Shown: positions 35,756 to 44,524 of the stretch, one piece after another | How the letters are laid out: each line of letters starts with the position of its first letter | How positions within the stretch are numbered: position 1 is the stretch's first letter | Origin: Saprospiraceae bacterium | GTDB lineage: Bacteria; Bacteroidota; Bacteroidia; Chitinophagales; Saprospiraceae | Assembly: GCA_022448945.1 (NCBI GenBank) | Contig: JAKVCV010000001.1 | Coordinates: 647,644-711,643 of the forward strand | Direction of reading: 5' to 3' | Length of the DNA stretch: 64,000 nt | Translations under genes and position numbers: made by a program | Notes under the pieces: generated by a model | What the model was told of the DNA's origin: nothing | Seen by the model: the letters and a program-made list of their open reading frames with translations, nothing else | Databases searched by the model: none

Positions 35756-37273
35756 ATGAAAATATTATCAACTGAACAAACACGTGAAGCTGACGCTTAT
35801 ACAATAACTAATGAACCTATCTTATCAATAGATTTGATGGAAAGGGCAAGCCGGACTTTTGTGAAATGGTTTATTCAAAAATTTCCTGTTGAAGATTATG
35901 AAATGATAAGCGTAATATGTGGTAAAGGGAATAATGGGGGAGATGGTATGGCTATCGCCCGTTTACTACAATCAGAAGGCTATGATTTGGCTGTTTTTGT
36001 TCTTGATCTTACTGATAAAATATCTGATGATTTCAGAACTAATCTCGAACGTGTACAGCAGTTGAAGGACTTGAATAAAATATCTCTTAAGCAAGTAGTT
36101 TCGGTTGATGAATTGCCTGTTTTTGGTGAAGAAGAAATTCTTATTGATGCTATTTTGGGTTCTGGTTTAAGTCGACCGGTTTCTGGTAAACTTGCAGAAA
36201 TTCTGCATTTCCTTAATGAATGTAAAAATACAATGGTTGCTGTAGACATACCAACGGGTGTCTTTTCTGATAAACCTACTACAAGTCCTTGCATTGAAGC
36301 TGATTATACTTTTGCTTTTGAATTTCCTAAGTTGGCGTTCCTTTTTCCCGAAAATTATAACTGTGTAGGTAATTTTGTTTGTGAAACAATTGGACTTGAT
36401 GATAAATTTATTGCTTCTTCAGATTCTCCTTATTTTTATATTACTTCTGATTTTGTAAAATCTATTTATCGTAAAAGAGATAAATTCGCACATAAAGGTG
36501 TTTTCGGACATGCCTTGTTGATCATGGGAAGTTATGGCAAATTAGGAGCTGCAATTTTAGCAACTCGTGCTTGTCTAAGGGCAGGGGTTGGATTGGTAAC
36601 TGTTCATGTTCCTATTTGTGGTTATGAGGTAATGCAAACTTCTGTCCCTGAAGCAATGGTAAGTCTCGATGAAGATCAATTTATTTTTACTAAAGTCTAT
36701 GATTTACCCAAGTATACTACAATTGCTATTGGTTGTGGATTAAGTACTAAAAATAGAACCAGAAATGCTTTATGTTATCTTTTGAAACATATAAATACAC
36801 CTACCGTATTGGATGCCGATGCTTTAAATATTCTTGGCCAGAGCCCAGACTGGTTTGAATATATACCGAAAGGTTCTATTCTAACTCCCCACCCAAAAGA
36901 GTTTGAACGAATGTTTGGAAAAGCTGATGACAACTTTGAGCGTAATGAATTACAACGTAAAAAAGCACAGGAGTTTGGTGTATATATTATACTTAAAGGG
37001 GCTAATACATGTATTGCGACACCTGAAGGATTGTGTTATTTTAATTCTACAGGTAATCCCGGAATGGGAACTGCTGGTAGTGGTGATGTTCTTACGGGAA
37101 TTTTAGCTGGTCTACTTTCTCAGGAGTACAATCCCCTTGAAGCATGTATCCTTGGTGTTTACATTCATGGCCTTGCAGGTGATATTGCTGCCGGTATACA
37201 AAGTGAAGAAAGTTTAACCTCTGGTGACCTGGTAGATTATTTAGGAAAAACTTTTTTGGAGCTTTCTAGCTAG
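35756..37273 (+). CDS. nnr: Bifunctional NAD(P)H-hydrate epimerase / ADP-dependent NAD(P)H-hydrate dehydratase
   Basis: 505 residues, a fusion of two repair enzymes. The N-terminal YjeF-like epimerase (about 1-215) has VICGKGNNGGDGMAIARLL and VDIPTGV with the substrate-binding Asp. The C-terminal ribokinase-like dehydratase (about 225-500) has GHALLIMGSYGKLGAAILA, TPHPKEFERMFG, and the ADP-binding NPGMGTAGSGDVLTGILAGL, including the catalytic Asp of GSGD. Together they convert damaged NADHX and NADPHX back to NADH and NADPH, the epimerase racemising the hydrate and the dehydratase removing water at the cost of ADP. Single gene converging on holA (43 bp). Very confident. Confidence 0.95.
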   Translation: MKILSTEQTREADAYTITNEPILSIDLMERASRTFVKWFIQKFPVEDYEMISVICGKGNNGGDGMAIARLLQSEGYDLAVFVLDLTDKISDDFRTNLERVQQLKDLNKISLKQVVSVDELPVFGEEEILIDAILGSGLSRPVSGKLAEILHFLNECKNTMVAVDIPTGVFSDKPTTSPCIEADYTFAFEFPKLAFLFPENYNCVGNFVCETIGLDDKFIASSDSPYFYITSDFVKSIYRKRDKFAHKGVFGHALLIMGSYGKLGAAILATRACLRAGVGLVTVHVPICGYEVMQTSVPEAMVSLDEDQFIFTKVYDLPKYTTIAIGCGLSTKNRTRNALCYLLKHINTPTVLDADALNILGQSPDWFEYIPKGSILTPHPKEFERMFGKADDNFERNELQRKKAQEFGVYIILKGANTCIATPEGLCYFNSTGNPGMGTAGSGDVLTGILAGLLSQEYNPLEACILGVYIHGLAGDIAAGIQSEESLTSGDLVDYLGKTFLELSS

Positions 37274-37316
37274 AAATAAGAAATTTTATATCTAACTTAT
37301 CATTAAATTCATACCA

Positions 37317-38339
37317 CTAGCCCAAAATCTTAATTATCATTTCTCTTAGTAATTCACCTTGTGATACAGATACATTATCGACACCCTTTGAACGTAAATC
37401 GTATTCCTTAAGTGTAGCTATAATTTGTTCTAATTTGATTCTATTATAGGATTTAGCAGCAACTTTATAATCTTTTACAAAAAAAGGATTAGTACCTAGT
37501 GCAGAAGCAATTGCTTTATCTGAGGACTGCATCATTGACTGGCAGACGAAAACTTTGCTAAAAAAATTGTACAGTGTTGCTGTAATTAACTGTAATGGAT
37601 GATTTTTAGGATTCGCAATAAAATATTTAACAATTAATAGACTTTTGAATCGATCTTTTTTGCCTAAAGCATTTTGTAATTCAAACACATTAAAATCTTT
37701 GCTTATACCTATGTTTTTCTGAATAATGCTTTTGTCTATTGGAACACCTTCTGATAAATTAATAGTTAATTTATTTAGTTCATTTGATATCTTCGATAAA
37801 TCAGTACCTAAATATTCAGCTAATAGGTTTGTTGCTGCTGGTTTAATACTTATGTTTTTATCTTTTAAGTAATTATTTATCCAGTTAGGGACTTGATTTT
37901 CATATAATCGTTTGGATTCAAAGAGGCATGCTTTCGAGGATTTTTTGAGTTTTGATACAAATTTTTTTCTTCCATCTAATTTTTTGTGTTTGTATGCAAA
38001 AACTAAAATTGTACTTTCCATAGGATTTTCAAAATAGGATTCTAATTTATCCATTGTTTTTAAATCCTGAGCTTCTTTAACAACTACCAGTTGATTTGTA
38101 GACATTATTGGAAAACGTCTGGCTGCATCAAGAATTGTCTTATAGTCGACATCCTTACCATATAAAATAGTTTGATTAAAATCTTTTGCTGTAGCATCTA
38201 AAGCATTTGCTTCTATATGATTTGTTATTTCATCAATATAATAGTTTTCATCTCCATATAGAAAATAGATAGGATAAAACTCTTTTTTATTCAGAGAATT
38301 AATTAATTGGTTGTATGATAGAGTTTGAGTTTTAGCCAT
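37317..38339 (-). CDS. holA: DNA polymerase III subunit delta
   Basis: 340 residues, the normal length. It is the wrench subunit of the clamp loader. The start IYFLYGDENYYIDEITNHIE, then RRFPIMSTNQLVVVKEAQDL, and the C-terminal helical collar (FFSKVFVCQSMMQ, GTNPFFVKDYKVAAKSYN) are typical of bacterial delta, including the LGTNPFFVKDY segment common to Bacteroidota. The pseudo-ATPase lacks a Walker A, as expected. A -7-like box TACTTTTG stands at 38416-38409 on the minus strand, but I see no good -33. Confident. Confidence 0.93.
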   Translation of the reverse strand: MAKTQTLSYNQLINSLNKKEFYPIYFLYGDENYYIDEITNHIEANALDATAKDFNQTILYGKDVDYKTILDAARRFPIMSTNQLVVVKEAQDLKTMDKLESYFENPMESTILVFAYKHKKLDGRKKFVSKLKKSSKACLFESKRLYENQVPNWINNYLKDKNISIKPAATNLLAEYLGTDLSKISNELNKLTINLSEGVPIDKSIIQKNIGISKDFNVFELQNALGKKDRFKSLLIVKYFIANPKNHPLQLITATLYNFFSKVFVCQSMMQSSDKAIASALGTNPFFVKDYKVAAKSYNRIKLEQIIATLKEYDLRSKGVDNVSVSQGELLREMIIKILG

Positions 38340-38458
38340 TCCTTTTCTTCCTTTTTTTTTCTTATGCGAATATAGTATTTTATATTGCGAAAAGTTATTT
38401 CTTGTTTACAAAAGTAAAAAGTAGAAAATTAATTGAATATTTTAAATATAGGGTTATT

Positions 38459-41400
38459 ATGAATAATTTCTTTATGATTGTTTTCATTGTGTTGTTTTTT
38501 AGTTCATTATCTGTTAATGGACAAGTAGAGTTTCCTCATAAAATAGATTCAGCTTTATTTGATACCCTTCAATGGAGACCAATCGGTCCTTTTCGAGGAG
38601 GTAGATCATGTGCTGTCACAGGCGTAGAAGGAAAACCGAATTTGTTTTATTTTGGTGCTACTGGAGGTGGCATATGGCAAACTAATGATGGTGGTAGAAA
38701 TTGGAAAAATATTTCAGATGGATTTTTTGGTGGTTCAATAGGATCTATTGAAGTAAGCAAATCCGATAATAATGTTATATATGTAGGGGGTGGAGAAAAA
38801 ACAGTTAGAGGGAATGTTTCATTTGGATATGGAGTTTGGAAAAGTGAGAATGCAGGAAGAACATGGGAACAAAAAGGATTGGTAAAATCAAGACATATAT
38901 CACGTGTTCGTGTACATCCAAAGGATCATAATATTGTATTTGTTGCATCTATGGGGGATTTATTTAAACCAAATTCTCAAAGAGGAATCTTTAAAAGTAT
39001 AGATGGCGGAAATTCATGGAAGAAAGTTTTATTTATAAACGATAGTGTTGGTGCAGTAGATTTAGTAATTGACCCGACAAATCATAGAATACTATATGCT
39101 ACTACATGGCGAATCTATCGCACTCCTTATAGTTTGTCTAGCGGAGGTCAGGGTTCTGGTATTTGGAAAAGTACAGATAGTGGTGAAACATGGGTTGAAT
39201 TAACAAAAAAAAATGGGTTGCCTAAGGACACCTTGGGCATCATTGGAATTGCGGTTTCTCCTGTTAATTCTCAGCGAATTTGGGCAATTATTGAATCTAA
39301 AACAGGAGGCGTTTTTCGTTCTGATGATGGCGGTGAAAATTGGTTTAAAACGAATGATAGTCGTAAACTTAGACAAAGAGCATGGTATTATACGAGAATT
39401 TATGCTGATACTAAAGACGAAGATAAAGTTTATGTGCTGAATGTAAGGTATCATAGATCGGACGACGGTGGATACTCTTTTAAACAATTTAATGCTCCAC
39501 ATGGAGATCATCACGATTTGTGGATAGATCCATCAAATTCCAACAGAATGATTATTGGTGATGATGGTGGTGCACAGGTTACTTATGATGCTGGTGAAAC
39601 CTGGTCAACTTATCATAATCAACCTACAGCACAGTTTTATCGTGTGACAACAGATAATCATTTTCCATATCGTATATATGCTGCTCAGCAGGATAATAGT
39701 TCTGTTCGAATTACACACAGATCAAAGGGTAATGCTATAACTAAAAATGACTGGGTAAGTACCGCAGGATGTGAATGTGGGCATATTGCAGTAGATCCGC
39801 TAAATACTGATATCGTTTATGGTGGTTGTTATGATGGATATTTGCAAAGAAAAAATCATAAAAATGATCAATCCAGAGCAATTAATGTATGGCCTGACAA
39901 CCCTATGGGACATGGTGTAGAAGACATGAAGTACCGTTTTCAATGGAATTTCCCATTATTTTTTAGCCCCCATGATCCTACAAAGTTGTATACTGCTTCA
40001 AATCATTTGCATGTTACTTATAATGAAGGGCAGTCATGGCAAACTATTAGTCCGGATCTGACAACCAATGACTCTTCCAAACAGGTGTCTTCTGGAGGAC
40101 CAATTACTCAGGACAATACCTCCGTAGAATATTATTGTACCATTTTTGCTGCCTGTGAGTCTCCTAGAGTTAAAGATTTACTATGGACGGGCTCTGATGA
40201 TGGTTTGATCCATATATCGCGTGATGGAGGAAAAAACTGGAAAAATGTAACACCAAAACAAATGCCAGAATGGATGCTAATTAATAGTATTGAAGCTGAC
40301 CCATTTAATGATGGAGGTTTATTTGTTGCTGGTACTCGTTATAAAATGGGTGATTTTAAGCCTTATCTTTATTACACAAAGAATTATGGAGAAAACTGGG
40401 AAGAGATTACCAATGGTATTTCAAAAGAACACTTCACAAGAGTAATTCGTGCCGATAGTAAAAAGGAAGGTCTATTGTATGCTGGTACAGAAACGGGTGT
40501 CTATATTTCCTACAATAATGGGAAAAATTGGCATTCTCTTCAGCTTAATTTACCTATTGTTCCAATAACGGATATGACAATTAAAGATCATGATCTTATA
40601 GTTTCAACTCAAGGAAGATCTATTTGGATTTTAGATAATATTAACATAATTAGGCAAGCAAAAAATAAATATAAAGAGAAAACGTTTCATCTCTATAAAC
40701 CTGAGACTTGTTATAGAATGCGTGGGGGACAAAATTGGAATGTTAAAGGATCGGGCGTTAATCATGCAGGAGGCTTTGTTTTGCATTATTTTTTGAATAC
40801 CGATGTTGATTCATCAAAAATATCTTTAGTTATTCTAGATATAAATGGAGATACATGTCGTGTTTTTAAGAATAACTCTAAGAAAAAAAGAGATAAAATA
40901 AAACTTAATAAAGGTTCAGGAATTTTTAACTGGAATTTGAATTATGAACCTGCAAAAACATTTCCCGGCATGATAAATTTTTGGGCATCAATGGCTGGAC
41001 CTAGAGCATTACCTGGACAATATAAAGCTCTTTTAACTGTTAATGATGATACACAGGAGGTTCCTTTTGAAATAGTTAATGATCCTGAATCTGAAGCAAG
41101 TATAGATGATTTGAAAAAACAATTTGATTTTGTTAAAAAAGTTAGAGATAAATTAACTGAAACACATCAAACAATTATTGACATTAGAAATGTGAGAAAA
41201 CAATTAAAAAGTTATAATGAACGCTTAAAACAGGATAGTATTTATATAGACTTATTACACAGATCAGAAAAAATTGATTCTATGATGACAGATGTTGAAA
41301 AAACTTTGTACCAAACTAAGAATAAAAGCCCTCAGGATCCACTTAATTTCCCCATAAGATTAAACAATAAACTTGGACATTTGAATTCTCTTTCTTACGG

Positions 41401-41566
41401 GGATTATCCACCAACGGATCAGGCTATAGAGGTTAAAAATGAGCTTTTTGCTCAAATTGATGAGCAAATAAAAGAATTTAATCGTATTAGAACTGAAGAA
41501 ATAAAAGCTTTTAATGATTTATTCAGACAAAAAATGGTAGATATAATTTGGATTGATGAAAAGTAA
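38459..41566 (+). CDS. Large secreted BNR/Asp-box repeat protein (sortilin-like propeller)
   Basis: 1035 residues from the ATG at 38459, which starts a clear signal peptide (MNNFFMIVFIVLFFSSLSVNG). A TTG 57 bp upstream is less likely. At least ten Asp-box motifs of the form SxDxGxxW are visible: TNDGGRNW, SENAGRTW, SIDGGNSW, STDSGETW, SDDGGENW, TYDAGETW, TYNEGQSW, SRDGGKNW, TKNYGENW, SYNNGKNW. They fold into tandem beta-propellers of the VPS10/sialidase-like class. The C-terminal third has a helical region (about 900-1035) and no T9SS tail. In Bacteroidota these are annotated as glycosyl hydrolase-like, but I see no catalytic sialidase triad, so enzymatic activity is unproven. Single gene, 62 bp before the TlpA lipoprotein gene. 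Confidence 0.85.
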   Translation: MNNFFMIVFIVLFFSSLSVNGQVEFPHKIDSALFDTLQWRPIGPFRGGRSCAVTGVEGKPNLFYFGATGGGIWQTNDGGRNWKNISDGFFGGSIGSIEVSKSDNNVIYVGGGEKTVRGNVSFGYGVWKSENAGRTWEQKGLVKSRHISRVRVHPKDHNIVFVASMGDLFKPNSQRGIFKSIDGGNSWKKVLFINDSVGAVDLVIDPTNHRILYATTWRIYRTPYSLSSGGQGSGIWKSTDSGETWVELTKKNGLPKDTLGIIGIAVSPVNSQRIWAIIESKTGGVFRSDDGGENWFKTNDSRKLRQRAWYYTRIYADTKDEDKVYVLNVRYHRSDDGGYSFKQFNAPHGDHHDLWIDPSNSNRMIIGDDGGAQVTYDAGETWSTYHNQPTAQFYRVTTDNHFPYRIYAAQQDNSSVRITHRSKGNAITKNDWVSTAGCECGHIAVDPLNTDIVYGGCYDGYLQRKNHKNDQSRAINVWPDNPMGHGVEDMKYRFQWNFPLFFSPHDPTKLYTASNHLHVTYNEGQSWQTISPDLTTNDSSKQVSSGGPITQDNTSVEYYCTIFAACESPRVKDLLWTGSDDGLIHISRDGGKNWKNVTPKQMPEWMLINSIEADPFNDGGLFVAGTRYKMGDFKPYLYYTKNYGENWEEITNGISKEHFTRVIRADSKKEGLLYAGTETGVYISYNNGKNWHSLQLNLPIVPITDMTIKDHDLIVSTQGRSIWILDNINIIRQAKNKYKEKTFHLYKPETCYRMRGGQNWNVKGSGVNHAGGFVLHYFLNTDVDSSKISLVILDINGDTCRVFKNNSKKKRDKIKLNKGSGIFNWNLNYEPAKTFPGMINFWASMAGPRALPGQYKALLTVNDDTQEVPFEIVNDPESEASIDDLKKQFDFVKKVRDKLTETHQTIIDIRNVRKQLKSYNERLKQDSIYIDLLHRSEKIDSMMTDVEKTLYQTKNKSPQDPLNFPIRLNNKLGHLNSLSYGDYPPTDQAIEVKNELFAQIDEQIKEFNRIRTEEIKAFNDLFRQKMVDIIWIDEK

Positions 41567-41628
41567 TATGTCAATTTTTAAATTGTCTATTACGGTTTTG
41601 AGCACTTTTTTCAATTAAATATTAAAAA

Positions 41629-43101
41629 ATGAAGATTTTCATAACTTTTCTTATATCAATTATAATGTGTTTTTGTGCATGTAAAAGTAAAACGAATTTA
41701 AAATCGAACACAGTAATTGAAGGCAAATTAGAGGACAAAGAAGATGGATATTATTATTTAATAACAAGTGAAAATGCGTTGGATTATGATAATTATTATA
41801 AAGCCTTGGATTCCTTTAAAATTGATAGTAATGGTAGATTTTCAATTAATATTGCACTAGATTTTGCTGATTTTTTTCAAATAAGAAAACCTAATGGGCA
41901 GATTTTGCTTTTCAATAAAGATCTTTATTTAAAACCAAATGACACATTAGATATTTTTGTTCCCCAAAAGCATACAGACACAACGGTTTTAAAAGGGACA
42001 GCTGCTTTCATAAATCAAATCCAATGGGATTTAGATGCACTTCAATTTGATGGAGAGGAGGAAGAAGAAAATTATAATAACAGATTGACGAAAGACCCTG
42101 ATGAATATTTGAATCTTATTAAAAAATATAAATTAAAGGAAGAAAACTATGTTTTACAATATTTTAGTGATGATCAGAATAATGTTGAATATATTGATTA
42201 TATAAATGCAAAAATTAAATGTAAGTGGATGAATGATATTTGGTCCTTTTTGAAATATCATAATTATTATGCACATGATGAATGGAAATATTTACCAATT
42301 GATTCTTTGGATAGGAATATTATTGATAAATGGAAACCCAGTAGCAAGTTTCATTTTTTGGAAAATTATGGGAAATATATTTTTGAATATGTAAATTCCT
42401 TGTATCAGGATCAAATAAAAGGAAAAAATGATTCTTTAATTTGGGTGAATGAGTTCAATGATAAATTTTCTATAATTAAAGAAAATTTAACAGGAATGGA
42501 TCATGATTTATGCTTGTCGATGCTGTCAAATAATTTTTGGGTATACTATAAACTTATGCAGCATGAATTTTATGATCAGGCAAATCTAGTAGATAAATAT
42601 TTTGCAAAGAACAATCAATCTGATAAATATTATGGGTTATTTAACCAAAAATATAATAGATATCTAAAAATTGCTCCAGGCCAACCTGCGCCTAATTTTA
42701 CTCTAAAAGATACTTCTGGTAATAACGTAGCGTTAAATGATTTTATTGGTAAGGTAGTTTATGTAGATTTTTGGGCAACATGGTGTGGTCCCTGTGTTGC
42801 ATCTATACCAAAACATCTTGAGCTTCAAAAATCACTTAAAGGTCGCAATGTTGTCTTTTTATATATTGCTTTAGAATCAGGAGAAAAAGAAATTAATCAT
42901 TGGAAATCCTATTTAAGTGAAAAAAACTGGCCAGGTATTCATGTTGTTGCTGAGGATCAATTTCGAAATGTCGAACTTAAACCTTATCTCTTAAGAGCAA
43001 TACCTACCTATTTATTAATTGATCAAGAAGGTAAATTAATTAGTGGAAGTGCAAAAGGTCCTGAGCGTATTTTGCCTGAGATTAAAAAACTTCTTGATTA
43101 G
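41629..43101 (+). CDS. TlpA/ResA-type thioredoxin-fold lipoprotein
   Basis: 490 residues. The signal MKIFITFLISIIMCFCAC has a lipidation Cys at about residue 18, so it is anchored in a periplasm-facing membrane leaflet. Residues about 28-110 resemble the DUF4369-type beta domain common before Bacteroidota thioredoxins (VIEGKLEDKEDGYYYL). A helical middle region follows. The last ~145 residues are a thioredoxin fold with the redox pair in FWATWCGPCVAS (Cys386 and Cys389) and the cis-Pro loop LRAIPTYLLID. It would reduce or oxidise disulfides of envelope proteins, perhaps for cytochrome c maturation. It may be read through from the BNR gene upstream. Confident. Confidence 0.92.
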   Translation: MKIFITFLISIIMCFCACKSKTNLKSNTVIEGKLEDKEDGYYYLITSENALDYDNYYKALDSFKIDSNGRFSINIALDFADFFQIRKPNGQILLFNKDLYLKPNDTLDIFVPQKHTDTTVLKGTAAFINQIQWDLDALQFDGEEEEENYNNRLTKDPDEYLNLIKKYKLKEENYVLQYFSDDQNNVEYIDYINAKIKCKWMNDIWSFLKYHNYYAHDEWKYLPIDSLDRNIIDKWKPSSKFHFLENYGKYIFEYVNSLYQDQIKGKNDSLIWVNEFNDKFSIIKENLTGMDHDLCLSMLSNNFWVYYKLMQHEFYDQANLVDKYFAKNNQSDKYYGLFNQKYNRYLKIAPGQPAPNFTLKDTSGNNVALNDFIGKVVYVDFWATWCGPCVASIPKHLELQKSLKGRNVVFLYIALESGEKEINHWKSYLSEKNWPGIHVVAEDQFRNVELKPYLLRAIPTYLLIDQEGKLISGSAKGPERILPEIKKLLD

Positions 43102-43109
43102 AGACGAAC

Positions 43110-44225
43110 TTAGAGGTAACCTTCATCACGTAGCCATTTTACGGTTTCTCTTAGACCTTCTTTTACGTCATCATATTTGTATGTAAAGCCAGTTGTTTTA
43201 CTTTTTTTATTTGAAATCCAATAACTTGAACCAATATATTTTGCAGATTGGGGTTCAACCATATTAAGTTTGTCGAAGTAATTGTCCAATTTAAAATTTA
43301 TAAGTATTTTGGAAAGGGTTAAAGTAAAAAACCGCATTACTGACATTGGTAAAAAGGGGATATCTATAAGGTTTTTACCAGTAAGTAAGGCAATATAATG
43401 AAGGAATTCATGGTAGGAAATAATACTACTGTCTACTACATTAAAATCTTCGCCTATGTATTCTTGTTTTCCCGAAATATGCATAGCAAATCGTGCGATA
43501 TCCTCTACATGTACAGAACAAGTTATTGAATTTTTTGAACTTAAAGGTATTGCAGGAAGTATGCCTCTGTAAATCGATAATATAATTCCTCCATGACCGT
43601 ATGTACTGCCAGGCCCATATATAGGAGCAGGACGTATTATAGTTAATGGTAGATTATTTTCACGGTAACATTTCCATAAGAATTGTTCTTGTTCCCATTT
43701 ACTAATTGAATATTCGTTGACAATATGTGTGTTTTTAGGGCATCTGGCATTTTCAGGCATATTTTTGGGGGAGTCAGATGATTCATTAAAAGGAATGTTT
43801 ACATTTTTGCCCTTATGTTTAGGTTTGCCAAATACACCACAAGTACTCCAATGGATGTATTGTGATATTGTATCAGGTAAAACTGAAATTAAGTTTTTAG
43901 TTCCTTCTACATTAATTTTTCTAAGATCTTCAAGGCTTGCTTTATAACTATATAGTGATGCAGTATGATAAACAATATCTATTTCTCCAGTTTTTTCAAA
44001 TAAGTCGTACAAGCTTCCTTTATTTGTCAAATCAGATTCTATTAATAATAGGTTTGGGTGGTTAATGTCAAGTCCTATATTCTTTTTCAATGAGATTTGT
44101 TCAGGATCTTTAAGTCTACTTGAAATATCTGTACCTACAACTTTATGCCCTTCATTCAATAGCTCCCTGATTAGGGTTGAACCAGAAAAGCCAAATGCAC
44201 CAGTTACAAGTTTTTTCTTCTCCAT
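43110..44225 (-). CDS. Extended SDR, NAD-dependent epimerase/dehydratase
   Basis: 371 residues. The Rossmann motif is VTGAFGFSGSTLIRELLNEG (GxxGxxG) near the N-terminus, with the acidic D of VVGTDIS favouring NAD. DIVYHTASLYSYKASLEDL and the catalytic YxxxK in NEYSISKWEQE complete the extended short-chain dehydrogenase set; PAPIYGPGSTYGHGG is the substrate loop. It resembles 3-beta-hydroxysteroid dehydrogenase/isomerase-like and nucleotide-sugar epimerase families equally. Without neighbours of a sugar pathway, the substrate is unknown. It converges on the TlpA gene with 8 bp between stops. Confidence 0.85.
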   Translation of the reverse strand: MEKKKLVTGAFGFSGSTLIRELLNEGHKVVGTDISSRLKDPEQISLKKNIGLDINHPNLLLIESDLTNKGSLYDLFEKTGEIDIVYHTASLYSYKASLEDLRKINVEGTKNLISVLPDTISQYIHWSTCGVFGKPKHKGKNVNIPFNESSDSPKNMPENARCPKNTHIVNEYSISKWEQEQFLWKCYRENNLPLTIIRPAPIYGPGSTYGHGGIILSIYRGILPAIPLSSKNSITCSVHVEDIARFAMHISGKQEYIGEDFNVVDSSIISYHEFLHYIALLTGKNLIDIPFLPMSVMRFFTLTLSKILINFKLDNYFDKLNMVEPQSAKYIGSSYWISNKKSKTTGFTYKYDDVKEGLRETVKWLRDEGYL

Positions 44226-44361
44226 TTTTGTGTAATTGTGTTAATCGTAGTAAATTAAAATTAAGATTATTTGTCATAAATCTAAATTTTCTTCACTTAA
44301 TTTTAACAAAATCATATTTGTCAATTATAAAATAGTTGTTTGCATTTATTCTATATCAAAT

Positions 44362-44421
44362 ATTTAGAATGTATTATGATTTTGTAGTTAAAAAATGGCA
44401 AATAACCTTTACATTCTAAAT
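44362..44421 (+). repeat. 12-bp perfect inverted repeat (possible stem-loop) in the GH3 leader
   Basis: ATTTAGAATGTA (44362-44373) is the exact reverse complement of TACATTCTAAAT (44410-44421). It could form a stem in RNA, or be two half-sites for a regulator in DNA. Confidence 0.4.
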
Positions 44422-44432
44422 GTGGTTTCATA

Positions 44433-44446
44433 TATTACATGTAATA
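44433..44446. promoter_or_regulatory. 14-bp palindrome, operator candidate
   Basis: TATTACATGTAATA is a perfect palindrome 79 bp before the GH3-fusion ATG at 44525. Length and symmetry fit a dimeric transcription factor site. No identity can be given. Confidence 0.35.
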
Positions 44447-44524
44447 ATTTTACATCTCAATATCTTGTACTAGTATTCCTAAAGTGCAATTTGTTGATTA
44501 TTTTTTATATTGACTTTAAAGAGT

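Larger units (their letters stand above)
44226..44524. other. Intergenic leader upstream of the GH3 fusion, with inverted repeats
   Basis: About 300 bp between divergent genes. It holds a 12-bp perfect inverted repeat (44362-44373 with 44410-44421, 36-nt loop) and, 11 bp later, a 14-bp palindrome at 44433-44446. No TAnnTTTG box is clearly placed for either gene, and there is no ORF or RNA gene. Confidence 0.5.

Noticed and set aside
38459..41566. Calling the BNR protein a sialidase
   Set aside because: Asp boxes only show a propeller fold; the arginine triad and nucleophile Tyr of sialidases could not be located.
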